Shown piece by piece: positions 40,809 to 50,054 of a stretch of DNA of 64,000 nucleotides. Position numbers and translations under genes: made by a program. Within the stretch, counting starts at the first letter, position 1; every line of letters starts with the position of its first letter. The stretch covers positions 1-64,000 of the forward strand of contig NZ_FQVB01000003.1 of NCBI RefSeq assembly GCF_900129305.1. The letters are read 5' to 3'. The stretch is from Desulfacinum infernum DSM 9756. GTDB lineage: Bacteria; Desulfobacterota; Syntrophobacteria; Syntrophobacterales; DSM-9756. The notes beneath the pieces are model-generated. The model had not been told where the DNA came from. It did no database searches and saw nothing but the letters and a program-made list of their open reading frames with translations.

Positions 40809-40963
40809 AACAGAAGTGTCTCGAAATATGCTGAGACACATCTTCCTGCGCACCGTCTAAGCCGCTCTCACCGATGGTGCAAAGCCCTCAGCGCGGAAAA
40901 CGCCTTGCGCGGACGTTGAGAGGACCCACGATCCGCGTCCTTGCGCCCTTGTCTCATAAGACA
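40799..40963 (+). promoter_or_regulatory. Candidate upstream activator sites (TGTCTC palindromes)
   Basis: Three inverted repeats share TGTCT arms: TGTCTCGTGAAACA (40799-40812, over the regulator's stop codon), GTGTCTC with GAGACAC spaced by 10 bp (40816-40839), and TGTCTCATAAGACA (40950-40963). They lie 100-265 bp upstream of the candidate sigma54 promoter, the usual distance for enhancer sites. Binding by the regulator is inferred. Confidence 0.5.
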
Positions 40964-41062
40964 CTTTTTCGCCTACCCCCGCGGAAGGATCCGCACCATC
41001 GCCTTGTGGTAACTATCCGTTTTCAAGACTGATTCAATTTTTCTCCTTCGATCCCTCCGCCT

Positions 41063-41078
41063 CGGCACGAATATTGGT
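41063..41078 (+). promoter_or_regulatory. Candidate sigma54 (-24/-12) promoter
   Basis: CGGCACGAATATTGGT compared with TGGCACG-N4-TTGCW: GGCACG and TTG match with correct spacing, with GG in place of GC at -12. It lies about 80 bp ahead of the rubredoxin gene. Confidence 0.5.
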
Positions 41079-41159
41079 TACCAGTAATTGGATGGAAGCG
41101 GAAAACGGCGGGAACCATCTTTTCCCGCCACGGATGAAGCGTTATGAAAGGAGCATGAG

Positions 41160-41366
41160 ATGGCTCGACCCGAAGAATGCTACCAGTGCCAGGGTCCAAC
41201 CTGCGGATGTATCTACGATCCCGACCGGGGCGACCGGCGAGGCAAGATCCCCAAAGGAACCGCGTTTTCCGAACTCCCGGAGGATTGGTGCTGCCCGGTT
41301 TGCGGGGCCGGCAAGAGGATGTTTCGCCCCCTGGGGGGAGGGGGTTCCGCCGAGGAAGATGCCTGA
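41160..41366 (+). CDS. Rubredoxin with C-x4-C first knuckle
   Basis: 68 aa one-iron electron carrier. The second knuckle is standard (EDWCCPVCGAGK), as is the IYDPDRGDRRGKIPKGTAF body. The first knuckle is CQGPTC instead of CxxC, with an additional cysteine either side (C7 and C17), as in a minority of sulfate-reducer rubredoxins. A GGAGC element lies before the ATG. It is first in a cluster with a conserved small protein, an RCKP mini-rubredoxin and a flavodoxin, all on one strand behind the sigma54-type promoter. Confidence 0.88.
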   Translation: MARPEECYQCQGPTCGCIYDPDRGDRRGKIPKGTAFSELPEDWCCPVCGAGKRMFRPLGGGGSAEEDA

Positions 41367-41518
41367 CGGCGCGGATTGGAATGAGAACCGCAATCAGACG
41401 CCGATAGACGGGGACGGAGAAGATCCTTGCATGGCGCGTTCTTTCGTCCTTGGGGCGTGGTGAGCATTGCCGTGTAAGTAAGCATGAAAACAGGCTGAAC
41501 AGGCCGGGAGGAGGCAAC

Positions 41519-41746
41519 GTGGACCGCCCGTGCAACGATGCCATTCGCAGAACTCTGGCGCTGACGGCCCAAATGCTGGAGATCGCTGACCAAGGGGATC
41601 GACACCGGGAGGACGCCGGATGCGGCATCCTGTACGGGGTGCTGCGGGATGCGGCCTACAAGATCCGCCTTCTGGCCGAACAGGAACGAGAAGCCCACCG
41701 GCGCAAAGGGTGGTGGGCGGAATGCCGGAACACAAAGGAGGAATGA
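41519..41746 (+). CDS. Conserved small hypothetical protein
   Basis: 75 aa starting at GTG 41519, which has a strong GGAGGAGG element upstream. The centre reads NDAIRRTLALTAQMLEIADQ, then GCGILYGVLRDAAYKIRLL, all helical, ending in a basic tail. I believe similar proteins occur next to rubredoxin and rubrerythrin genes in anaerobes, but no function is known. It is four bp from the next small gene, so co-translation is likely. Confidence 0.65.
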   Translation: MDRPCNDAIRRTLALTAQMLEIADQGDRHREDAGCGILYGVLRDAAYKIRLLAEQEREAHRRKGWWAECRNTKEE

Positions 41747-41749
41747 CAG

Positions 41750-41857
41750 ATGGCGACTTTTCAATGCACCAAGTGCGGCTTCGAAAAGGAAGGACGTTGT
41801 AAGCCTCAGAAGTGCCCGCAGTGCGGGGAAAAGAAGACCTTTGAAAAGAAGGCGTAG
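41750..41857 (+). CDS. RCKP-type rubredoxin-like mini protein
   Basis: Only 35 aa: FQCTKCGFEKEGRCKPQKCP, then QCGEKKTFEKKA. Two cysteine knuckles (CTKCG and CPQCG) flank the RCKP motif, so it should bind one iron or zinc like half-size rubredoxins. AAAGGAGGA lies just upstream. Too short for most automatic gene calls. Clustered with rubredoxin and flavodoxin, which suggests electron transfer or oxygen-stress defence. Confidence 0.8.
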   Translation: MATFQCTKCGFEKEGRCKPQKCPQCGEKKTFEKKA

Positions 41858-41941
41858 GAAGAATGCGGGGGCGGGCGCTCCACGGTGGAGCGTCTGCCCC
41901 CTTTCGTATCATCACCCCACCAGGCCAGGGAGGAGGGACCC

Positions 41942-42385
41942 ATGAAGGTATTGATCGCCTATGTGAGCCGCACCGGGAACACGGAAAAGATGGCCCAGTA
42001 CATGGCCGAGGGAGTACGTTTCGCCGGGCACGAACCGGTCCTGAAAAAGGTTTCCGACATCAAGAAGCCGGAGGATCTCCAGGGATATGACGCCTATCTG
42101 TTCGGCTGCCCCACCTACCACCGGGACATGACCCAAAGCATGAAGACCTTTCTTTTTCTCGCTCAAGGGGCCGGACTGGAAGGCAAGCCGGGCGGGGCCT
42201 TCGGTTCGTACACCCACAGCGGCGACGCGCCCAAGTACATCTACGACACCATGGAACACGTCTTCAAGATGCGGATGACCAATCTGGGCTCCTTCAACCT
42301 GGAAGAACACAAGATCAACACGCCGGACGGCATCCGGGCGTGCCAGGACTATGCCCGCACCGTGGCCGAGATGCTCAATAATTAA
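41942..42385 (+). CDS. Flavodoxin
   Basis: 147 aa FMN-binding electron carrier. The phosphate loop is SRTGNTEKMA, the flavin-binding loops are GCPTYHRDMTQSM and GSYTHSGDAPKYI. A GGAGG element precedes the ATG at 41942. Short flavodoxins of this size serve as low-potential carriers or as partners in oxygen reduction with rubredoxin. Last gene of the redox cluster; it ends 3 bp from the convergent SDR gene. Confidence 0.9.
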   Translation: MKVLIAYVSRTGNTEKMAQYMAEGVRFAGHEPVLKKVSDIKKPEDLQGYDAYLFGCPTYHRDMTQSMKTFLFLAQGAGLEGKPGGAFGSYTHSGDAPKYIYDTMEHVFKMRMTNLGSFNLEEHKINTPDGIRACQDYARTVAEMLNN

Positions 42386-42388
42386 GGA

Positions 42389-43924
42389 TCAAGGCGCCCG
42401 GGGTTCCAGGCGGCAGGCGTGGGGCATCCGGGCGTCGAAGGCTTCCGGCCCGCGGCGGGGGGCAACACCCAGGGCGCCCGCCAGTCCCTCCAGCAGCCCC
42501 GAAAAGACTCGGTTGTGGAAGGGAACCAGCGCGTACCAATAGGCGATCCCCAGGAGCCCCCGGGGTAGAAAGCGGGCGATCACCTGCACTTCGGTCTCGG
42601 CGTCGCCCACGGGTGTGAGTCGAAAGTCCAGGATCGCTTCTCCAGGAAGTTTCATCTCGGCATAGAAGAGAAGGCGGCGTTCGGGCGCCAGTTCCAGCAC
42701 CCGCCAGTAGTCCACCGTGTCCCCCACATAGAGGCGCCCCGGCTCCCTCCGCCCCCGCGTGTGGCCTACGCCGCCCAAGGCCCGATCGATCCACCCGCGC
42801 AGCTTCCACAAGGCATCGCCGAAAAACCATCCCTGCCGCCCGCCGATCCCCTGCAGAAGGGTCCACACCTGCCGGGGGGATGCGGGTACGACCATGCGGT
42901 GGGCCGATTCCAGCACGGTGCCTCCCGCATAGGGAGCGTCGCCGCACTGGACCCATTCGGGCGGCGTGTGGTGACCGGCGTCGGCCCAGCAGGTCTCCAC
43001 CCGTTCCTGTCGGATTCTCTGGAGCGCTTCCCGAATGGCCTCCCGGCAGCTCAGCAGCCGCTGCGGGATCCATTCCCGGATCCGAAAATCTTCGCACACC
43101 ACGGCGTTCCGGAGCCCTTCGGCCAACGGACGGGCCAGGGCCATGGGCACGGGCGTCACCAGATGGAGCCAGTAGGAACTGAGGCGCGGGGTGAGCACCG
43201 GCACGGGGACGATCCAACGTCTGGGCAATCCCGCCTCCTCGGCGTAGATCCTCATGAGATCCTCATAGGTCAGCACGTCCGGGCCGCCGATATCCAGAGT
43301 TTGCCCCGCCACGTGGGGGGATTCCAGGCATCCGACCAGGTAATGGAGGACGTTGCTGATGGCGATGGGCTGGCACGGGGAGCGCACCCATCGGGGAGTG
43401 ATGAGGACGGGAAGGCGGTCCACCAGGTACCGGAGGATCTCGAAGGAGGCGCTTCCGGCTCCCAGGATCATGGCCGCCCGTAAGAACGTGACGGGAACCA
43501 GGCCGGACTGGAGAATACGGGCGACCTCCAGGCGCGAACGCAGGTGATGACTCAGGTTTTTACCTTCCCTTCCCAGGCCGCCCAGGTAGATAATCCGTTC
43601 CAGCTTCGCCTTGCCGGCGGCGATCACCATGTTTTCCGCCGCCGCACGATCCAGCGCGGCGAAATCCTTCCTGCCGGGTGCCATGGAGTGCACCAGGTAA
43701 TAGGCGGCGCGGCATCCCGCGGCGGCGGCGATGACCGAATCCCTATCGAAGATGTCCGCCCGGGCCACTTCCAGTCGCGGGTGGTTGCCCCAGGGCCGAC
43801 ACCGCACCTTGGCGGGCGATCGCACCAGGGCCCGCACCCGATAGCCCGCTTCGAGTAACCGCGGGGCCAATCGCCCTCCCACATACCCCGTCGCACCGGT
43901 CAGCAGAATCGGCCTGTCATCCAT
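42389..43924 (-). CDS. NAD-dependent epimerase/SDR protein fused to SRPBCC (DUF2867) domain
   Basis: 511 aa. The N-terminal half is an atypical SDR with Rossmann motif LLTGATGYVGGRLAPRLLE and GKAKLERIIYLGGLG, then conserved LDIGGPDVLTYEDLM. The C-terminal half (about 340-495) is a START/SRPBCC-like DUF2867 domain (QVWTLLQGIGGRQGWFFGDA through RRLLFYAEMKLPGEAILDFR). Both enzyme and substrate are uncharacterised; the fused architecture is found in many bacteria. AAGGAGG lies about 10 bases before the ATG. Convergent with flavodoxin. Confidence 0.88.
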   Translation of the reverse strand: MDDRPILLTGATGYVGGRLAPRLLEAGYRVRALVRSPAKVRCRPWGNHPRLEVARADIFDRDSVIAAAAGCRAAYYLVHSMAPGRKDFAALDRAAAENMVIAAGKAKLERIIYLGGLGREGKNLSHHLRSRLEVARILQSGLVPVTFLRAAMILGAGSASFEILRYLVDRLPVLITPRWVRSPCQPIAISNVLHYLVGCLESPHVAGQTLDIGGPDVLTYEDLMRIYAEEAGLPRRWIVPVPVLTPRLSSYWLHLVTPVPMALARPLAEGLRNAVVCEDFRIREWIPQRLLSCREAIREALQRIRQERVETCWADAGHHTPPEWVQCGDAPYAGGTVLESAHRMVVPASPRQVWTLLQGIGGRQGWFFGDALWKLRGWIDRALGGVGHTRGRREPGRLYVGDTVDYWRVLELAPERRLLFYAEMKLPGEAILDFRLTPVGDAETEVQVIARFLPRGLLGIAYWYALVPFHNRVFSGLLEGLAGALGVAPRRGPEAFDARMPHACRLEPRAP

Positions 43925-44100
43925 CGTGTCCGTCCTCCTTGTGGTTTCGTTTCATGGGCAACGCCCCATCGCTACGCTCTTTTCGCCGCCGCATGGATGA
44001 AAGATCCCGGTGTGCGCGAGCGCCTTCTATGTGAACCGGCTTGCCGGCGGACCGCATCGCGGGCTGTGGCGCCAGCTGATGGAAGAAAGATGCGGAAATG

Positions 44101-44128
44101 GTAGGGGCGAATGATGATTCGCCCCTAC
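44101..44128. repeat. REP-like perfect-arm palindrome
   Basis: GTAGGGGCGA at one end and TCGCCCCTAC at the other around ATGATGAT. Shares its 10-bp arms with the RAYT palindromes apart from the innermost bases. The rest of 43925-44323 has no gene I can see. Confidence 0.8.
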
Positions 44129-44323
44129 ACTCCCCTGTGCGGACGGTACACAAGGTCACGTTCCCTATAACAAGAAAAGGCATCTCGGGAAAGACGCCCG
44201 CCCGAATTGTGACGAAACTCAGATCCTTCACAGCCGGTCCTTGACGGCCCCCGGGGCCATCGGGTATGCGGTGAAGCTTGTGCGACACCCCATGTCTCGG
44301 AACCCAATCTTGCGGAGCCTCCC

Positions 44324-45265
44324 ATGAAAGCGACTGCGCTCAAAGCCGACATCCTGCTGCTCATCACCGCCACCCTGTGGGGGTTCGCCTTTGTGGCTCA
44401 ACGAGTAGGCATGGACCACATCGGCCCCTTCGCCTACAACGGCATCCGCTTCGCCCTGGGAAGCCTTTCCCTGGTCCCGCTCATCACTTATCTGGACCGG
44501 AAGAACGGCCTTCGATCCGCCCATCCGGGCCACGACCCTTCCTGGCGCGACGCTTGGAAAGCGGGCATCCTGGCCGGGCTCGCCCTCTTTGCCGGAGCCT
44601 CTCTCCAGCAGGCCGGGCTCGTCTTCACCACGGCCGGCAAGGCGGGGTTCATCACGGGGCTCTACGTGGTGATCGTGCCCTTGCTGGGTCTTTTCTGGAA
44701 GCAGCGGCCGCCTCTTGGAACCTGGGCCGGCGCGGTGCTCGCCGCCGTGGGCCTCTATTTCCTGAGCGTGACCGAGGAAATGACCATGGAGTTCGGGGAT
44801 GTGCTGGTCCTGGCCGGCGCCTTCTTCTGGGCCGGCCACGTCCTCCTGTTGGGGTGGATGTCTCCACGCCTGGACCCGGTGAAACTCGCCTGCTGCCAGT
44901 TTGCCGTCTGCTCGGTCCTGAGTCTCGCCACCTCGGCGGTCTTCGAGGAAACGACCCTCCAGGGCGTTCTGGACGCCACCGTTCCCATCCTCTACGGGGG
45001 TCTGGTGTCGGTGGGAATCGCCTACACCCTCCAGGTGGTGGCCCAAAAGGACGCCCACCCCGCCCATGCCGCCATCCTGCTCAGCATGGAATCGGCCTTC
45101 GCCGCGCTGGGAGGCTGGCTCATCCTGTCGGAAACCCTGGGCCTGCGGGGCCTCCTGGGCTGTGCGCTCATGCTGACCGGAATGATTCTTTCCCAGCTGG
45201 CCGAATACCTGCCGGAGGGTGAGGCGCGGAAAGCGGCCGAACGCCGCAAAGTATCGCACGGATGA
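44324..45265 (+). CDS. EamA/DMT-superfamily transporter
   Basis: 313 aa with ten hydrophobic segments in two EamA repeats (for example LLITATLWGFAFVAQRVGMD at the start and SMESAFAALGGWLILSETLG in the second half). It is an inner-membrane metabolite exporter of unknown substrate. GGAGCC precedes the ATG. A hairpin terminator follows 14 bp after the stop. Confidence 0.92.
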   Translation: MKATALKADILLLITATLWGFAFVAQRVGMDHIGPFAYNGIRFALGSLSLVPLITYLDRKNGLRSAHPGHDPSWRDAWKAGILAGLALFAGASLQQAGLVFTTAGKAGFITGLYVVIVPLLGLFWKQRPPLGTWAGAVLAAVGLYFLSVTEEMTMEFGDVLVLAGAFFWAGHVLLLGWMSPRLDPVKLACCQFAVCSVLSLATSAVFEETTLQGVLDATVPILYGGLVSVGIAYTLQVVAQKDAHPAHAAILLSMESAFAALGGWLILSETLGLRGLLGCALMLTGMILSQLAEYLPEGEARKAAERRKVSHG

Positions 45266-45279
45266 GGAGGCAAAAATGA

Positions 45280-45305
45280 AAAGCCCCCGCTATCGCGGGG
45301 GCTTT
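45280..45305. terminator. Bidirectional rho-independent terminator
   Basis: AAAGCCCCCGC, TATC loop, GCGGGGGCTTT: 11-bp perfect stem with A and T flanks on both sides. It lies between the convergent transporter and acyl-CoA dehydrogenase genes and serves both. Confidence 0.9.
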
Positions 45306-45329
45306 CTTACGTCCCAATCTCCGTTCGCC

Positions 45330-46478
45330 CTACTTCAGGAGCTCACGGGCGATGATGAGCCGCTGGATCTCGCTGGTCCCTTCGTAGATGCTGGTCACCC
45401 GCACATCCCGGTAGTAGCGCTCGATGGGGAAATCCTGGGTGTATCCATAGCCGCCGAGGATCTGGAGCGCGTCGTAACAGGCCTTGTTGGCGGCTTCCGT
45501 GGCGTACACCTTGCCCATGGAGGCCTCCTTGGAATAGGGCCTCCCCTGCTCCTTGAGATACGCGGCCCTCAGAAGCAGCAGCCGGGCCGCCTCCAGCCGG
45601 GTGTAGTTGTCCGCGATCATCCACTGGATCGCCTGGTGTTTGGCGATGGGAACGCCGAACTGGATCCGCTCCTTGGAATAGTTGGTGGCGAAGTCCATGG
45701 CGGCCAGGCCGATGCCCAGGGCCATGGAACCGATCCCGATCCGACCTCCGGCCAGTTCGGAGACGGCGATGCGGAACCCGTCGTTCACCTTGCCCAGCAC
45801 ATTGTCCTTGTGCACCCGGCAGTCTTCGAAAAGCAGCTCATTGGTGGACGAGCCGTGCTGGCCCAGCTTCTTTTCGTCCTTGCCGATGGTGAATCCCGGG
45901 GTTCCCGGTTCCACCAGGAAGCAGGTGATGCCCTTGCCCTTGGGCGCCTCCTTGTCGGTGACGGCCCATACCACGAAAACACCGGCGTATTCGGCGCTGG
46001 TGATCCACATCTTGGACCCGTTGAGCACCCAGTAGTCCCCATCCTGGACGGCGCTGGTTCGCATGCTGGCCGGGTCCGATCCGGCCCCCGCCTCCGAAAG
46101 CCCGAAGCTTCCGGCGGCGAATTCACCGCTGCACAAAGGCGGAATATATTTCCGCTTCTGCTCCTCCGTGCCCACGGCCTGGATCACCTCCGCCACCATG
46201 TTGGTGACCGACGTGGTCACCGTGGTGCTGGCGCAGGCCCGGCCCAGCTCGGTCATGGCCAGGGAAAAGGCCACCACGCCGGCGCCGGTGCCCCCGTATT
46301 CCGGGTCCACGTTGAGGCCCATGAAGCCCAGTTCAGCCAGCTTCTTCAGGTTCCGTTTGAGGATCTCTCGGTTCTTGGTCCGGTCCAGCTCGGCCGCCAC
46401 CGGCTCCAGCTCGTTCTTGGCGAACTTGGCGGCGGTGTCCTGGATGATCTTTTGCTCTTCGGTGAGTTCAAAGTTCAT
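45330..46478 (-). CDS. Acyl-CoA dehydrogenase (short-chain/butyryl-CoA type)
   Basis: 382 aa FAD enzyme oxidising acyl-CoA to enoyl-CoA. Signature blocks ASFGLSEAGAGSDPASMRT and DALQILGGYGYTQDFPIERY are present. The catalytic glutamate position matches SIYEGTSEIQ near the C-terminus. It is the last gene of a leftward operon after thiolase and 3-hydroxyacyl-CoA dehydrogenase. With electron transfer flavoprotein (not in the window) it would feed electrons from fatty acid or butyrate oxidation, or run in reverse. Confidence 0.94.
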   Translation of the reverse strand: MNFELTEEQKIIQDTAAKFAKNELEPVAAELDRTKNREILKRNLKKLAELGFMGLNVDPEYGGTGAGVVAFSLAMTELGRACASTTVTTSVTNMVAEVIQAVGTEEQKRKYIPPLCSGEFAAGSFGLSEAGAGSDPASMRTSAVQDGDYWVLNGSKMWITSAEYAGVFVVWAVTDKEAPKGKGITCFLVEPGTPGFTIGKDEKKLGQHGSSTNELLFEDCRVHKDNVLGKVNDGFRIAVSELAGGRIGIGSMALGIGLAAMDFATNYSKERIQFGVPIAKHQAIQWMIADNYTRLEAARLLLLRAAYLKEQGRPYSKEASMGKVYATEAANKACYDALQILGGYGYTQDFPIERYYRDVRVTSIYEGTSEIQRLIIARELLK

Positions 46479-46520
46479 GGGGAAGACCTCGATCTTTCTG
46501 GATTGCGGATGCGCGACTTA

Positions 46521-47372
<852 letters not shown>

Positions 47373-47390
47373 CGTCGATTTCCTCCTTCC

Positions 47391-48566
47391 CTACCTCTTG
47401 ACGACCAGGGCCACGGCCTCACCGCCCCCCAGGCACAGGGACGCCAGGCCGATCTTCTTGTCGGTTCGGATCATTTCGTGGAGAAGCGTGACCAGCACCC
47501 GCGCTCCGCTGGCCCCGATGGGATGTCCCAGGGAGACACTGCCTCCGTTCACGTTCACCTTGGCGGGATCCAGGTTGAGTTCCTTGAGAACCGCCACGGT
47601 GGACCCGCTGAAGGCCTCGTTCACTTCGTAGAGGTCCACGTCCTCCAGGCCGATGCCTTCCTTTTTGAGGCACTTGGGAATGGCCCAGATGGGAGCCACC
47701 AGCACGTATTTCATGTCGATGCCGGCCGAGGCCTGGGCTCCCACGGTGGCCAGGATCCGGCATCCCAGCGCTTCGGCCTTCTCCCGGGCCATCACCACCA
47801 CGGCCGCCGCCCCGTCGGAGATGACCGAGGCGTTTCCGGCCGTGGTCACGCCGCCTTCCTTGAAGGCGGGCTTCATCTTGGCCAGAAGCTCGTAGGACGT
47901 CTCCCGGGGGCACTCGTCCCGGTCGAACATCACCGGATCCCCTTTGCGCTGGGGCACCGGTACGGGAACGATTTCGTCCTGGAACTTCCCGGTGGCGATG
48001 GCTTCCAGGGCGCGCCGGTACGATTCGGCCGCGTAGCGGTCCTGATCCTCGCGGCTCACCCCGTAGCGTTCCGAACAGAGCTCGTTGGAAATGCCCATGT
48101 GGAAGTCGTTCACGATGTCCCACAGGCCGTCGTGGATCATGTGGTCCTTGAGCTGCCCGTGACCCATGCGGTAGCCAAACCGGGCCTTGTCCAGAAAGTA
48201 GGGCGCCATGCTCATGTTTTCCATGCCTCCGGCCACCACCACGTCCGCATCGCCCGTCTGGATGGCCTGGGCGGCCAGCATGACGGCCTTGAGGCCCGAG
48301 CCGCACACCTTGTTGATGGTTAAGCACTCCGCTTCCCAGGGCATGCCGGCCTTGACCGCCGCCTGCTTGGCAGGGTTCTGGCCGTACCCGCACGGCAGCA
48401 CCTGCCCCATGATGACTTCGTTTACGTCCGCCTTTTCGATTCCGGCCCTTTTGACGGCCTCTTCGATCACCACCGCCCCCAGGGCCGTGGCCCCGATCCC
48501 GGACAGGGTTCCGTTGAAACTTCCCAACGGCGTTCGCACCGCGCTGACAATGACCGCTTCCCGCAT
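47391..48566 (-). CDS. Acetyl-CoA C-acetyltransferase (thiolase)
   Basis: 391 aa. The acyl-accepting cysteine is in INKVCGSGLKAVML, the catalytic histidine in GHPIGASGARVLV and the second cysteine in LASLCLGGGEAVAL. It cleaves acetoacetyl-CoA or makes it from acetyl-CoA. The ATG at 48566 follows GAGGAGGTG and begins at the conserved MREAVIVSAVRTPLG; a longer frame to 48773 is not needed. First gene of the beta-oxidation operon. Confidence 0.95.
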   Translation of the reverse strand: MREAVIVSAVRTPLGSFNGTLSGIGATALGAVVIEEAVKRAGIEKADVNEVIMGQVLPCGYGQNPAKQAAVKAGMPWEAECLTINKVCGSGLKAVMLAAQAIQTGDADVVVAGGMENMSMAPYFLDKARFGYRMGHGQLKDHMIHDGLWDIVNDFHMGISNELCSERYGVSREDQDRYAAESYRRALEAIATGKFQDEIVPVPVPQRKGDPVMFDRDECPRETSYELLAKMKPAFKEGGVTTAGNASVISDGAAAVVVMAREKAEALGCRILATVGAQASAGIDMKYVLVAPIWAIPKCLKKEGIGLEDVDLYEVNEAFSGSTVAVLKELNLDPAKVNVNGGSVSLGHPIGASGARVLVTLLHEMIRTDKKIGLASLCLGGGEAVALVVKR

Positions 48567-48625
48567 AAACACACCTCCTCTAAAGAGATCGTTGGGTTGC
48601 AAGCCGTGCCCGTCTGCCCGTCCGG

Positions 48626-48928
48626 TCACGGCCCGCTCCCGCCCAGGCGGTCCCGTACGGCCTGCTCTTCGGCCGCCTTCAGGAGCACCACCTTGTTGCG
48701 GGACTTTTCTCCCTGCAAAATCTTCACACGGCTCTTGGAAAGGCCGAAAAATTTTGCCAGGAACCGGATGCACTCCTTGTTGGCCGCCCCTTCCACGGGC
48801 GGGGCCGCGATGCGGATCCTGAGGGACGCATCGTGGATACCGGCCAGCTCCGTCTTCTTGGCGTTGGGCTGGATCGTGAGGGTCAGGGTCACCCCCTCCG
48901 GACCGGATTTGAGAAACGGCGTTTCCAT
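48626..48928 (-). CDS. DUF167 (YggU-family) protein
   Basis: 100 aa small alpha/beta protein with the family pattern VTLTLTIQPNAKKTELAGIH, RIRIAAPPVEGAANKECIRF and KSRVKILQGEKSRNKVV. Structure is known for E. coli YggU but function is not. It lies between the thiolase and rhomboid genes on the same strand. Confidence 0.92.
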   Translation of the reverse strand: METPFLKSGPEGVTLTLTIQPNAKKTELAGIHDASLRIRIAAPPVEGAANKECIRFLAKFFGLSKSRVKILQGEKSRNKVVLLKAAEEQAVRDRLGGSGP

Positions 48929-48976
48929 GGGCGGTTATTTGTGTTTCTTCGCTTTCTTTGGCGGTTCCCTTTCACA

Positions 48977-49654
48977 TCAACGACGCCGGGCGCGGAAGAC
49001 CCGAAGCAGCACGATACCCGCCACGAAACCTCCCACGTGAGCCCACCAGGCCACGCCTCCCGCCTGCACCTGGCCGCCGGCCAGGGAAAAGGCCCCGCTG
49101 AAAAACTGCATGACGAACCAGAATCCCAAAAAGACGTAGGCCGGGATCTCCACCACGGTGAAGATAAAAAAGAGGGGCACCAGAGTGAGAACCCGTGCCC
49201 GTGGATACAGGATGAAGTAAGCGCCCATGACCCCGGCAATGGCCCCGCTCGCCCCGATGGTGGGGACGGCGGAATGCATGTTCGTCACCAGGTGCAGGAG
49301 CGACGCGGCCAGGCCGCTCAAAAGATAAAAAAGGGCGTAGCGGCCGTGCCCCAGAGCGCTTTCCACGTTGTCCCCGAAGATGTGCAGGATCCACATGTTG
49401 CCGATGAGATGCATCCAGCCGCCGTGGAGGAACATGGTGGTAAGGAAGGGAATGGCCTGTTCGAAGGCACTGAAGTGGGCGGCCACTTCCGGTCGGGTGT
49501 AGCGCACAGGGACGATCCCGTACTGGAAAAGGAAGACGCGAAGTTGAGGTCCCAGGAGGAGTTCGTACAGGAAGGCCAAAACGCACAGGGAGATAATCAG
49601 GTAGTTGATCACGGGAACTCGCCTGGACGGATTGGCATCGCGAAGGGGGATCAT
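48977..49654 (-). CDS. Rhomboid-family intramembrane serine protease
   Basis: 225 aa with six membrane helices. The catalytic serine lies in TIGASGAIAGVMGAY and the histidine in WAHVGGFVAG; HGGWMHLIGNMWILHIFG is the conserved second helix region. It cleaves membrane proteins within the bilayer; the substrate is unknown. The chain stops soon after helix six. Possibly co-transcribed with the DUF167 gene 48 bp away. Confidence 0.93.
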   Translation of the reverse strand: MIPLRDANPSRRVPVINYLIISLCVLAFLYELLLGPQLRVFLFQYGIVPVRYTRPEVAAHFSAFEQAIPFLTTMFLHGGWMHLIGNMWILHIFGDNVESALGHGRYALFYLLSGLAASLLHLVTNMHSAVPTIGASGAIAGVMGAYFILYPRARVLTLVPLFFIFTVVEIPAYVFLGFWFVMQFFSGAFSLAGGQVQAGGVAWWAHVGGFVAGIVLLRVFRARRR

Positions 49655-49903
49655 GGTCGAATCGCCTTTTCCACGGGTCGCTGGAAGCGGGCAGGATCTG
49701 AGACGTCGGAGCAGTCTAGCCGGTTTGGCGTTTGTTGTAAAGAAAGGCTTGTCGTCTCTACCAAACCCAGCGAAGCCCCCTCAGACCGGTGAAATCCCTT
49801 GGGGAAAGGGCCCCTTGCCGTCGGGCTCCGGCGGGAAGCTTGACCGGGCGGAAGTTCCCCACTCCCAGGCGTCCGCGGAAACCTGGCGTACAGGAAAGGT
49901 TCG

Positions 49904-49932
49904 TTGACACTCCCCGGGCTTTTCGTTAGCAT
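49904..49932 (+). promoter_or_regulatory. Candidate sigma70 promoter of the hydantoinase-like gene
   Basis: TTGACA, a 17-bp spacer, then TAGCAT, about 120 bp upstream of the ATG at 50055. The rest of 49655-50054 shows no convincing gene. Confidence 0.55.
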
Positions 49933-50054
49933 CTCGGCCGATTATAGTACGCATTTTCAGGCGGAATGCGCCGGCACATGCGACTTCGACGAGCTCATGG
50001 GGAAGGACGGCATCACGCGCATCTGGCACTTCACCGAAGACCCCGAGGAACGCC

